From assembly GCA_015179025.1 (NCBI GenBank), contig WHUX01000701.1, forward strand, positions 1-13,446: a stretch of DNA of 13,446 nt, read 5' to 3'. Position numbers and translations under genes: made by a program. The notes under the pieces were generated by a model. The model saw nothing but the letters and a program-made list of their open reading frames with translations, was not told the origin of the DNA and did no database searches. This DNA is from Terfezia claveryi. Its lineage: Eukaryota > Ascomycota > Pezizomycetes > Pezizales > Pezizaceae. Shown here piece after piece: positions 1 to 7,931 of the stretch. The stretch's first letter is position 1. The number at the start of each line of letters is the position of its first letter.

Positions 1-362
1 GCTTGCATCATGGTCTGAATGGTTCAATTATAACGTTCTGGTATGCCATTTGATTCATGGCTATAAGGGGGAATCGGTTCATGTTAAATTCCTTTTGATT
101 CCAGAAGGTTTTAGTTTTATAATTGATATATTCTCCTCCATTGTCTGTCTTGAAACATAGAATTGTAGTAGAGAATTGATGTTCAATCATATTGGTATAG
201 TTCTCAAATGCTAAGGATGCTTCATCTTTAGTTTTTAAGAAGTAAACCCAAACCATTCGTGTAAAATCATCAATAAAGGTGATATAGTAGCGTGTATTGC
301 TATAAGAAGGAACTGGAGCAATACCACTTAAGTCACTGTAGATAATTTCGAAGGGTCGTAAT
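1..362 (-). pseudogene. Copia-2 integrase core, decayed fragment
   Basis: This is the downstream part of the Copia-2 polyprotein, cut from its upstream part by the solo LTR at 363-934. On the minus strand it reads from RPFEIIYSDLSG through YYITFIDDFTRMVWVYFL and FKTDNGGEY to QNVIIEPF, the normal order of a Ty1/Copia integrase catalytic core. The three acidic residues expected of the DDE triad can be placed: Asp in YSDL, Asp in TDNGGEY and Glu in IIEPF (usually NGVxER in the family). A TGA stop at 8-10 follows the third motif, so the frame is broken there, and the window ends soon after. Removing the 572-bp LTR plus a 5-bp duplication puts this piece in frame with the pre-integrase region upstream. 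In a live element integrase would insert the cDNA into the host chromosome; this copy is dead. Confidence 0.88.
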
Positions 363-392
363 TGTCACAATCGTCCTTTCCTAGCCGGGTTT

Positions 393-422
393 GAGAGTCA
401 GACGGGATTCCGTCCGACTCTC
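393..422. repeat. Hairpin 1 of the GC-rich LTR
   Basis: The arms 393-405 (gagagtcagacgg) and 410-422 (ccgtccgactctc) can pair over 13 positions with one mismatch around a gatt loop. Confidence 0.75.
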
Positions 423-448
423 GTTATTGTTGATTGTAGTCTTGATTT

Positions 449-514
449 GACACTCGAACAGGCTTGTTCATGTGTCGTGCTGTTTTGACACTCGAACAGG
501 CTTGTTCGGGTGTC
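449..514. repeat. Duplicated palindromic hairpin unit in the GC-rich LTR
   Basis: Two direct copies of one palindromic unit lie at 449-476 and 487-514. Each starts gacactcgaacaggcttgtt. The second folds into a 12-pair stem (487-498 with 503-514, one G-T pair) around a ggct loop. The first has two unpaired positions in mid-stem where cgg has become cat. Confidence 0.75.
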
Positions 515-541
515 GTCGATGGGTGATTGTTATCTTAGCTT

Positions 542-559
542 CCGAGATAGGAATCTCGG
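542..559. repeat. Hairpin in the GC-rich LTR
   Basis: ccgagat (542-548) pairs with atctcgg (553-559) around agga, a perfect 7-bp stem. Confidence 0.65.
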
Positions 560-625
560 GAAGCTTATTCCTTCCACGGCCTTGGCCTGGAATCATGTAT
601 ATATATCTTCATCCCTCCGCCCTCT

Positions 626-645
626 CGTTGGATCCCCATCCAACG
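626..645. repeat. Hairpin in the GC-rich LTR
   Basis: The sequence cgttggatccccatccaacg is a perfect 8-bp stem with a cccc loop, shortly downstream of the TATA-like run. Confidence 0.7.
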
Positions 646-750
646 TCTTGTATATCCAATACAGGGCCTTGCTTCTCTCCATGTTGGTGCATCTCCCCTG
701 TGCACCTCCTTGTCTCGCCTCGACTCTGCAGCCCTGCTGCATCCCTTAAC

Positions 751-775
751 ACACGCGGCAACTGCTTCCGCGTGT
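751..775. repeat. Hairpin in the GC-rich LTR
   Basis: acacgcgg (751-758) pairs with ccgcgtgt (768-775), a perfect 8-bp stem around a 9-nt loop. Confidence 0.7.
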
Positions 776-842
776 CTCGTGTCCCTTGCCCTCTGTCCCT
801 CTTGCCTCTTGCCATTGCCTCCTGTCTCAGCCTCCCCCTGGT

Positions 843-869
843 CACACACGTAGCATTCCTACGTGTGTG
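843..869. repeat. Hairpin in the GC-rich LTR
   Basis: cacacacgtag (843-853) pairs with ctacgtgtgtg (859-869), a perfect 11-bp stem around cattc. It is the longest uninterrupted stem in this LTR. Confidence 0.75.
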
Positions 870-934
870 TTATCCTAGCCTTGCCCTTGCCCGGTGTACC
901 TCTTGGTCGCCTTGCACCCTGAGCCCTCGTTACA

Positions 935-2030
935 TTGATGAATGAAGACCATGAGTTGTTGGTACTTTGTGAGTTGATTTCGCTTGAATGCAGGTTGTAC
1001 AACTGAATTTTGTAGGAATAGCAGGTATAATATATCCATTATGATAAACTGTAGGATCAATTTTTGATGGGTGTCCTAGAGCATTTTGCCACTGTTCAAA
1101 GGTATTTTCATCAGATATAAATGATTTTTCTTGTGTATCTGATGCTTCAATAATATAAGGAAGGCTATTATAAAACTCTGTAACAAGAACTAGACTTCTA
1201 TTCTTTGTATACAAGTATCTACAATTTCCTTTTGCTTCCCATATAAAGCCATTAGAACGAACTGAATTCCATAAAAACAAGTTATGACAAAGAGTAGGGA
1301 CATATAATACAATCCTTAACACAATTGGATTAAGTGAGCTATTAGGAAGCAAACAATTTAAACGAACTATGCCAATCCCTTCTGCCTGTAGAATGCCATT
1401 GCCTCCTACATTTATAGTTCCATTATGCGTGGAGATTGTATCGAATTGTCCTATATCATATGATATATAAGAACTTGCACAGGAATCAAATTTCTAGGCT
1501 GGGGGAGAGGAAGAACTAACACTTGTATATACTTGTTCCACAGTTACATGTGCAGCTTCTTGTGTTGGCTGTTGTTTCTTAGCCTCTTGATCCCTTTTCA
1601 AACGTCTACATTCGTTCCAATTATGGCCTTCGAATGGAGTTTTATTAAATTTCTTGTAATATGTACACCACTTTGATTTGATATTTTCAGTGGACCCTTT
1701 TGCATTAGATATGCTAGCATTCCTTTTACGTTTTTTGGACCCTGTAGCTTTAGTATTAATTAGAGCAGAGTCTGCTGAGGTTGCTAATTAATGATTGGTA
1801 GCCAGACTATGAAGTTTAGACTTCAATTCTGCATATGTGAGATTGTTTTTAGTTGACAGATTATCAACTGGATTGGGGTAATGCTTAATAAGAGCCCCTA
1901 GCAAAAAATCTCTTTTTGCTTCATCAAATCCTAAGAATGTGCGTAGTGCTTGTCTATAGCTATTGGCAGGACCGGACGCACTTTGTTGGTATAGTCGTTC
2001 CCATTCGTTTTCATAAATATCCATAAATTC
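935..2030 (-). pseudogene. Copia-2 gag C-terminus, protease and pre-integrase, decayed
   Basis: One continuous minus-strand frame carries the upstream part of a Ty1/Copia polyprotein. In order: a gag C-terminal region (IYENEWERLYQQ ... TYAELKSKLHSLATNH); a basic linker (KKRKRN); a damaged zinc knuckle (KWCTYYKK ... HNWNEC, second Cys now Tyr); an aspartic protease whose active site reads DSC instead of DSG/DTG (codons at 1479-1487); and the pre-integrase zinc region (LGHPS ... CTTC, with WQN where WHN is usual). Stops interrupt it at 1788-1790 (TAA, probably CAA before) and 1494-1496 (TAG before KFDS, probably TGG before). There is no frameshift. The 5' LTR and gag N-terminus are missing; near 2030 the frame runs straight into Gypsy protease. 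The solo LTR at 363-934 separates it from its integrase core. Confidence 0.88.
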
Positions 2031-2931
2031 AATCTCTCTCTTAACCCAAGGCAGCATCATCTGTTCAACGAAAGAAGAATCAAAAATCGTGGCTTCGGCG
2101 CCAGTATTAACCAAAGCATTAATGGAAATTTCGCGTTTATTTCCTCCGTACATCCAAAATAACTTAACAGAGATAAGAAATTTCAGTCCTTCACGCTTCA
2201 ATACCTTCGCACCCGATTTTCCTGCCAAAGAGAGATCCTTAATTCCATCCAATGAAATATCCGGCACCACTACCTTTCGTGGTCTTTTTTCGAGTGCGCC
2301 AATATGAGGAGCCACCTCATCATCAGCTTTTCTTTTTGTCCCTTTTTTTGCGTTTTTATTTGATAAAGAAAGAGAAGAAATAGTAGAAGAAGACAAATTG
2401 CGAGAAACAGAACTAATTAAAACCGAGTCAATATCCATATGTTCCCCTTCATGTTCCTCCTTCCAACTACCAACAGAGATACCATTCCTCATAACACAAA
2501 TAGAAAACCAATCCTGCGAGACTATCTGACCTGACGTACTACATAGCCCGCATCCCTAACAGTCCGAATTTTCCCCATAATCTAACTCATCCTCACTCAC
2601 AATATACCCAAACTGAACCTCAAGTGGCATTGCTGCAGCCGCTCCTGCAGACACTGTTGCCACTTTCTTAGCTTCCTCCTTTCCTTTTCCCTTTCCCTTT
2701 GCCTTTGTCTCATCCGTAATCTTCTAACCGATTGAACAGTCACCCATCATGTGAGTTTTGTCCCCACACTTGATGCACTGTCCATCCTTCTTCCGAGCCT
2801 GTCTCATAGCATATGTAACGCTATCTTGGCCAGGCTCTTTGGCTTTCTTGGAAGGGGTATCGGATTTCGATTTAGCCTTAGCATCAGGCTTGGTTTTTGC
2901 CTTTTGCTTAGGCTTGGTAATTCGGTCTTTG
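2031..2931 (-). pseudogene. Gypsy nucleocapsid knuckle and protease, decayed
   Basis: This is the downstream end of the Gypsy gag-pro frame. After the solo LTR, codons resume with a Lys-rich stretch and then a CX2CX4HX4C zinc knuckle, CIKCGDKTHMMGDC (2736-2777), typical of nucleocapsid and used to bind genomic RNA. A TAG follows soon after, then an Ala/Lys-rich linker, a second TAG after GENSDC, a Ser-rich basic segment with KRKADDE, and a retropepsin domain with ALVNTGAEATIFDSSFVEQ. The catalytic Asp of D-T-G is Asn here (AAT at 2106-2108, one G-to-A change from GAT), so the protease would be inactive. The frame then passes without a break into Copia-2 gag near 2030. Reverse transcriptase, RNase H and integrase of this Gypsy element are absent from the window. 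Confidence 0.87.
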
Positions 2932-3557
2932 TATTGAGATACAGGTATATGAGATATACACTATATCCAACAGGCAGTGGTAATTCAGCCAAGTATCCAA
3001 TAAAGGAGAAACTTGGGAATGGATCTAATAGGCTGGTAGCGAACGTTCTGGTAAATGTAGAGGACGTTGTGGATCCTGAAGAGGACGCTGTAGAGTGTGC
3101 ACTAGAAACGTAGAATATATAGGAGAATATATAGTGGAATGTGTGAGTGAATGAGATTGATGTGAACTGATGATCTCTGAAGGAAGGGAATTCCCCTCCT
3201 ATATATACACGATTCCAGCAAGCTATAGTATAAGCCAGAGCATGCTAAATGTGTTCCACATAATTACAACATACTCAACATATTTGAGTTTATAACAATA
3301 AAGTTTAACAGAAGTATAAATCAGAATATGATTTAATATGTGTTGTAAGCATATGAATAAAGCTAAAACAGAGTTATTAGAGCGTGAATAACATAACTAA
3401 CAATAGAGTTATGCATGTGAAAAGCATATAGAAATACTCAATCTATGTAAGTATGAAGCACATAATTTGACATGTGGTGGAATGTAATTAGGAATGAATA
3501 ATGTATGTGTATGTGATTTGTGGTGTAAGAGAGAGTGTTTGAACGCGTTTTTTAATA
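2932..3557 (-). mobile_element. Solo LTR of the Copia-1 family in Gypsy gag
   Basis: A 626-bp LTR in minus orientation starts TATTAAAAAACGCG at 3557 and ends TGTATCTCAATA at 2932. It is flanked by a perfect 5-bp target duplication, ctttg (2927-2931 and 3558-3562). It is clearly homologous to the two LTRs of Copia-1 and shares the TATA run (3200-3207) and the GGGAATTCCC palindrome. The likely original ends were TGTT...AACA, and each end differs from that by one transition. It sits in the Gypsy gag frame after the SENLK codons; removing 631 bp restores the frame. It has one copy of a 10-bp unit (3160-3169) that is in three tandem copies in the Copia-1 LTRs. With no interior and no second LTR, recombination between the two LTRs of a full element is the likely origin. 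Confidence 0.93.
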
Positions 3558-4162
3558 CTTTGAGGTTTTCAGACTTCTTTTCGGCAGTTTTGTGAGTGTT
3601 GAGTACCTCCTTTTTCGCACCAGCAGCCTGTTCTTTTTGACGGAACTGACTCTGTGCATGTGCCTCCCTAACCTTCTCATACTCAACCTGAGACCCAGCA
3701 TTTGCGATAGCCTGGAAGCATATATCTGTACTAGCAGGTACCTTATCTAGAATGTCTTTGTTAGTACTGACTCGGACCATATGGGCCTGAGTCTCAGGCT
3801 GAATTGCACTAATCAGGTGCTCCCAAAGCTGTTCTCATGGTAGTTTCGCTACCAACTGATGAACCTTGACACGAGCAATGAAATCTTTCATCAACTCACC
3901 TTTCTTCTGGAATTCTTTCTGGAGGGAGACCTTTGCATCCCGCTTCTCATACTGGTTCTTGTGTACGTTTATGAACTCACGTTTAAAGACATTAAATGTG
4001 TCCCATTCAACCCATCCGGAGTTGGTATCTGGTGTTAGCTTATGTTGGTTTGCGTAATACCAGGTACTTGCACCTCCTGTAAGTAGATCCACTACAAACA
4101 AGATTTTTTCGCTATGAGTAGAGTAGGTTAGCGGCATGCATTCAAAGGTGTGATCTACCTTC
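3558..4162 (-). pseudogene. Gypsy gag capsid region, decayed
   Basis: This middle part of the Gypsy gag frame lies between two Copia-family insertions. It encodes a retrotransposon capsid-like segment: VDHTFECMPLTYS, KILFVVDLLTGGASTWYYANQ, WDTFNVFKREF, and then a charged C-terminal part (LWEHLISAIQPETQAHM, YEKVREAHAQSQFRQKEQ, AEKKSENLK). The order matches Ty3/Gypsy gag, where an FDG region and a GGxxxxWY-type motif precede the knuckle. A single TGA near 3838 follows VAKLP and probably replaces CGA. The capsid would assemble into the cytoplasmic particle in which reverse transcription takes place. Upstream the frame is cut at the TSD ccttc by Copia-1; downstream it is cut at the TSD ctttg by the solo LTR. 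An ATG at 4135-4137 is internal, not the true start. Confidence 0.87.
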
Positions 4163-4807
4163 TATTAAAAAATGCGTTCAAACGCTCTCTCTTACACCAC
4201 AAATCACTTACACATGCATTATTCATTCCTAATTACATTCCACCACATGTCAAATCATGTGCTTGATACTTATATAGATTAAGTATTTTATATGCATTTC
4301 ACATGCATAACTCTATTATTAGTTAAGTTATTCATACTCTAACAACTCTATTTTAGCTCTATTTCATATGCTTACAACACATGTCAAACTATATTCTGAG
4401 TTATACTTTTGTCAAACTTTAGTGTTACAAACTTAAATATGTTGAGTATGTTGTAATCATGTTAAATATCTTTAGTACGCTCTAGCTTATACTATAGCTT
4501 GCTAGAATCATGTATATATAGGAGGGGAATTCCCTTCCTTCAGAGATCATCAGTTCACATCAGTTCACATCATTTCACATCAATCTCATTCACTCACCCA
4601 TTCCACTATATATTCTCCTATATATTCTATATTTCTAGTGCACGCTCTATAGCGTCCTCTACAGTATCACAACGTCCTCTACGTTCTCCAGAACGTCCTC
4701 CACCAGCCTATTAGATCCGTTCCCAAGTTTCTCCTTTATTGGATACTTGGTTGAATTACCGCTGCCTGTTGGATATAGTGTATATCTCATATACCTGTAT
4801 CTCAACA
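4163..4807 (+). repeat. Copia-1 5' LTR
   Basis: A 645-bp LTR begins TATTAAAAAATGCG and ends CTGTATCTCAACA. Compared with the 3' LTR the differences seen are mostly transitions, in line with C-to-T/G-to-A decay after insertion. Its promoter-like features are a TATATATA run at 4513-4520 followed by the palindrome GGGAATTCCC (4525-4534) and three tandem 10-bp units (cagttcacat, cagttcacat, catttcacat; 4551-4580). Confidence 0.93.
4513..4520 (+). promoter_or_regulatory. Probable TATA box of the Copia-1 5' LTR
   Basis: TATATATA lies in the middle of the LTR, where the U3 promoter of a Copia element should end. The same run is at 6447-6454 in the 3' LTR and at 3200-3207 in the solo LTR. Transcription would start a short way downstream, near the GGGAATTCCC palindrome. 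Confidence 0.6.
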
Positions 4808-4819
4808 GGTTATGAGCCC
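4808..4819 (+). other. Copia-1 primer binding site (half-tRNA initiator Met)
   Basis: GGTTATGAGCCC follows the 5' LTR directly. It is the exact complement of GGGCUCAUAACC in the anticodon arm of eukaryotic initiator tRNA-Met. Known Copia and Ty5 elements prime minus-strand cDNA from such a cut tRNA half instead of the tRNA 3' end. Confidence 0.88.
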
Positions 4820-4882
4820 GGCCTGCTCTACCTCAACCACAACCATTGAACGCTTCTACAATGGCTTTACTACAATTAACAA

Positions 4883-5014
4883 CACTTGGTTGAACTTCTA
4901 TAGGTTCCCATTTTACCCTCTATTACCAATACTTGGTTGAACCTCTCTAGGTTCCCATGCTACCTATTATTTACACTTAAAACAATAGTTGGTTGAACAC
5001 TTAGTTGTTCCCAT
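4883..5014 (+). repeat. Three hairpin-forming repeats in the Copia-1 leader
   Basis: Three imperfect direct repeats share the pattern TTGGTTGAAC...GTTCCCAT and start near 4885, 4931 and 4988. Each can fold into a small hairpin: GAAC/GTTC (4892-4895 with 4904-4907), GAACC/GGTTC (4939-4943 with 4950-4954) and GAACA/TGTTC (4995-4999 with 5006-5010). The fifth base pair differs between the last two units but stays paired. They lie just after the primer site, where a packaging or dimerisation signal would be expected, but no function is shown. Confidence 0.55.
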
Positions 5015-5051
5015 ACTACTAGTTCTAATACGTTTAAATACTTTTACAAAT

Positions 5052-5245
5052 ACTAAATTGAAGTCTATACTTCTTAGTCTGGCTATCAATTCATCATTGG
5101 AAACAGAAGCAGACTTTATCCTTATTAGTATTAAAGCTCCAGCATATAAAAAAACGCAAAAGGATTGCTATTTCTAATACAAAAGGGTCCACTTAATCTA
5201 TTAAATTAATAAGTGGTGTATTTATTGTAAGAAATACCATTAAGT
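5052..5245 (+). pseudogene. Copia-1 gag C-terminus and zinc knuckle remnant
   Basis: One frame reads KLKSILLSLAINSS and on to KKTQKDCYF. This lines up with KLKSKLHSLATNH and the basic linker of Copia-2 on the other strand, so the two elements belong to related families. Downstream, KWCIYCKK (5211-5234) is the first half of the Copia zinc knuckle; here both Cys residues remain, whereas the second is Tyr in Copia-2. The rest of the knuckle is unreadable. Stops and AT-rich drift break the frame. The gag N-terminus is not recognisable between the leader and this segment. Confidence 0.68.
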
Positions 5246-5400
5246 GAATACCATTCTAATATTATTAGACTCTCATTATGAGCATACCTTGACTAAATAT
5301 TGGCTTGACTTGGTATAATATCTTATAATTCAGTTACTTTACCTTTGGATTTCAAATAATAAAATTCCAAGATAGTAATAATATTATAGATATGTTCCTA
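5246..5400 (+). other. Unassigned AT-rich interior of Copia-1
   Basis: I see no conserved motif here. The stretch lies between the gag knuckle and the reverse transcriptase end. The deletion that removed protease, integrase and most of reverse transcriptase must fall in or near it, but I cannot place the breakpoint. Confidence 0.4.
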
Positions 5401-5975
5401 TATCAACAAATTATTTAGTCTTGGATACATCTTATGATTGCAATATATCTAGAGTTAGCTTTCTCTATCTCTAAATTATTCTAATATATATTAAAAGCTT
5501 ACTATTACTAGCTGGCTTTATAAGTATTAATTGGATAAATAATAAAAGATGATAGAAAATCAATTTCAAGTTATATCTTTCAACTAGCTAACAATACTAT
5601 CAGCTGGTACTAAAAGAAGCAAACTTGTATTTCTACTTCCCTAGTTGAAGCTGAATACGTTTTGCTATCTTTGTAGTTAAATAGCAACTATAGTTTCAAA
5701 AGCTCTGAGAGAACTTGGATTTTCCTTCTATTTCTGCTCTCATAAGTACAGATAGAGATGGAGCAGTAGGTCTGACTCACCACTTTCGTATAAATGATTG
5801 TAGAGAAGATATTAATAGTACTTACTATTATATGATTTTGTTAAAATTAACAATATCATAGTCTTATATATACTTGGCTCATATAATCTAGTGGATATAT
5901 GTACCAAAGTAATATCTAGACTAAAAGTTCTTCTTACTACAGGAAGATGTTTTAGGAACTCAATAAATCACAATA
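5401..5975 (+). pseudogene. Copia-1 reverse transcriptase end and RNase H remnant
   Basis: Fragments of the C-terminal Copia polyprotein appear in order. A weak ISRVSFLYL may be the end of the palm/connection region. Then come DDRKSISSYIFQLAN (5548-5592), ISW..KKQTCISTS, EAEY (5647-5658) and finally NLVDICTK (5885-5908), which matches the NxADIxTK motif near the end of Copia pol. EAEY carries one of the acidic residues of the RNase H site. In a live element RNase H degrades the RNA strand of the RNA-DNA hybrid. Several stops and frame changes break the segment, including TAA before KKQ and another after EAEYVLLSL. It ends about 110 bp before the polypurine tract. Confidence 0.75.
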
Positions 5976-6084
5976 GTACTCTTTTCCTATATATGAAAAT
6001 CTTTTTTCCTACAGGGTTTTTTCTTCATATACAGGTTTTTAATGAGACTGCTGAATTATTTACTGACCATTCATGCCGTGATTA

Positions 6085-6095
6085 GTGAGGAGGGG
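6085..6095 (+). other. Copia-1 polypurine tract
   Basis: GTGAGGAGGGG directly precedes the first base of the 3' LTR. This is where the RNase H-resistant primer for plus-strand synthesis is expected. Its position and composition support the LTR boundary at 6096. Confidence 0.8.
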
Positions 6096-6742
6096 TATTA
6101 AAAAATACGTTCAAACGCTCTCTCTTATACCACAAATCACATACATATGCATTATTCATTCCTAATTATATTCCATCACATATCAAATCATATGCTTGAT
6201 ACTTACATAGATTAAGTATTTTCATATGCATTTCACATGCATAACTCTATTATTAGTTAAGTTATTCATGCTTTAACAACTCTATTTTAGCTCTATTTCA
6301 CATGCTTACAACACATGTCAAACTATATTCTGAGTTATACTTTTGTCAAACTTTAGTGTTACAAACTAAAACATGTTGAGTATATTGTAATCATGTTAAA
6401 TATCTTTAGCATGCTCTAGCTTATGCTATAGCTTGCTAGAATCATGTATATATAGGAGGGGAATTCCCTTCCTTCTGAGATCATCAGTTCACATCAGTTC
6501 ACATCATTTCACATCAATCTCATTCACTCACACATTCCACTATATATTCTCCTATATATTCTATATTTCTAGTGCACGCTCTATAGCGTCCTCTACAGTA
6601 TCCACAACGTCCTCTACGTTCTCCAGAACGTTCTCCACCAGCCTATTAGATCCATTCCCAAGTTTCTCCTTTATTGGATACTTGGTTGAATTACCGCTGC
6701 CTGTTGGATATAGTATATATCTCATATACCTGTATCTCAGCA
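6096..6742 (+). repeat. Copia-1 3' LTR
   Basis: A 647-bp copy of the 5' LTR starts TATTAAAAAATACG and ends CTGTATCTCAGCA, followed by the TSD ccttc. The three 10-bp units are at 6485-6514 and the TATA run at 6447-6454. A 188-codon plus-strand open frame runs from this LTR into the neighbouring Gypsy gag on the opposite strand; it is a shadow, not a gene. Confidence 0.93.
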
Positions 6743-6943
6743 CCTTCATTAGGAACTCCTTCAGCTTGCTTGAAGTTCCATCAAACTTCGGAGGTAAGGG
6801 GAGGTTTCGGGGTACTTTCTTGTCAGAAAGGACCCGAGTTGTCTGGACTGGAGGTGGAGGAGGTGGAGGTGGTGAAGGTGGTACTGGACCTGTCCGAGTA
6901 TCAAGGATGATGAAATCCTCGATATCATCATCAATTGATCAAG
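6743..6943 (-). pseudogene. Gypsy gag proline linker and start of capsid, decayed
   Basis: This short piece of the Gypsy gag frame lies between the LTR inserted at 6944-8401 and Copia-1. It reads SIDDDIEDFIILDTRTG, then a proline run (PPSPPPPPPPP), then VLSDKKVPRNLPLPPKFDGTSS and KLKEFLMK. The PPKFDG motif followed by KLKEFL is the usual beginning of the Ty3/Gypsy capsid domain. The proline run would be a flexible linker between the N-terminal coiled coil and the capsid; on the plus strand it gives the GGA/GGT-rich tract at about 6849-6885. No stop occurs in this piece. The frame connects to KRTR upstream (8402) and to VDHTFEC downstream (4157) once both insertions and their duplicated 5-bp targets are removed. 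Confidence 0.87.
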
Positions 6944-7931
6944 TGTCACGGGGGCTCTATAGACTGATAGCACTCTTGCAACAATTAGGATGGCCATAAT
7001 TTACTGCCGCAACGATATCTATTCCGCAACACAGAATATCAATCCTATAGCAGTAAAGTTCAATCTAACTATAGTCCCTCACGACGGATCTTATTTCGCA
7101 CAAAATAAATCCTATGTCACTTGAACGTAAAGTTAACTCAAGACTTAGAACTTTAAAGGCTTCGTGTACTCAAGATGCTCTTGTTTTCGAATACTTGCTG
7201 GTGGTAGAATGAATTCAACCGGAACTACTTACACTATTTATATCCCGTGGTGTTTGTAGATATTCTTATGATAAAAATATTTTATAAAATGCGGGCCTAC
7301 CTGTCACCTTGGAATTTCTTCCTAAGTGTTATACCATCCACACCTTTGTTAATGCAGTTGCTATCTGCACTCGTTGTCTCAGGTTACTAACCTGAACGTA
7401 GAGAATATTTCTATATCTTCATATTATATATACTTCGCTTATAGATCGCTTATTCCATTAAAGAATTCTTATCCGAGACAACTAAATTCAATTTCAGATA
7501 CGTTACCAATCCCCGATACTATCGAATTACCATCCGACAATATCCGAAGGCATCTAATTATGTTTCCAGCAATATTCACTTAATAGTTTTTAGTGTCCAT
7601 TGAAATTAATTTTCAACTGCATATAACTCTATGAATAGAGAACCGTGAGTCACAGGTAGATTACCATTGGAAAGATATCAATGCATAGAAGATTATAGAA
7701 TCTTAGTTTATCTAGATACCCAAATTATTCATGGAGTTATTACCAATAATAAGTAAACCTCCTAATGGACCTATATGACCATATTAAAAGTCTTATATCT
7801 CCATGAGTTTAACTCCGATCATAAAAAGGGTTGCAGAAATAGAATCAGGACGAAGAGTAAACCTAGATAGAACCTTGAAACATTAAATTCGGAGAACTTT
7901 ATGTTTTGGCCCTACCTTTGGCCTCTGTCCT

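Larger units (their letters stand above)
363..934. mobile_element. GC-rich, hairpin-rich solo LTR inside Copia-2
   Basis: A 572-bp insert begins TGTCAC and ends GTTACA (TG...CA ends with a 5-of-6 inverted repeat). It splits the Copia-2 frame between the pre-integrase and integrase motifs. The flanks gtaat (358-362) and ttgat (935-939) are only a partial 5-bp duplication, with one transition and one transversion, but removing 577 bp restores the reading frame exactly, which supports the boundaries. The insert is visibly more GC-rich than its surroundings and carries a TATA-like run (tgtatatatatc near 597-608) followed by a pyrimidine-rich stretch. At least seven short inverted repeats lie along it. 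No LTR partner or internal region is present, so it is best called a solo LTR of an unidentified family. Open frames across it look like by-products of composition. The orientation is not certain. Confidence 0.72.
4163..6742 (+). mobile_element. Copia-1: internally deleted Copia element with both LTRs
   Basis: A 2,580-bp element is bounded by matching LTRs and a perfect 5-bp target duplication, ccttc (4158-4162 and 6743-6747). It has the full set of cis elements: 5' LTR, primer site directly after it, polypurine tract directly before the 3' LTR. The interior (4808-6095) is only about 1.3 kb, against roughly 4 kb or more usual for Copia. It holds remnants of gag and of the reverse transcriptase/RNase H end; most of protease, integrase and reverse transcriptase is gone. 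It is inserted in opposite orientation within the Gypsy gag frame; removing 2,585 bp rejoins the gag codons LMK and VDH. The interior is very AT-rich with many stops, so the element is dead as a coding unit. Its gag remnant resembles the Copia-2 gag. Confidence 0.93.

Noticed and set aside
472..945. A 157-codon plus-strand open frame rich in Ser, Cys, Pro and Leu.
   Set aside because: It lies almost wholly in the GC-rich solo LTR, crosses its hairpins and its right boundary, and shows no domain. GC- and CT-rich composition explains the lack of stops.
2101..2110. Active aspartic protease in the Gypsy remnant.
   Set aside because: The catalytic Asp codon is now AAT (Asn) and stops lie upstream, so activity is not expected.
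6433..6999. A 188-codon plus-strand open frame.
   Set aside because: It runs from the Copia-1 3' LTR across the TSD into the antisense of Gypsy gag and then into Gypsy LTR1. It spans three unrelated blocks and cannot be an old gene.
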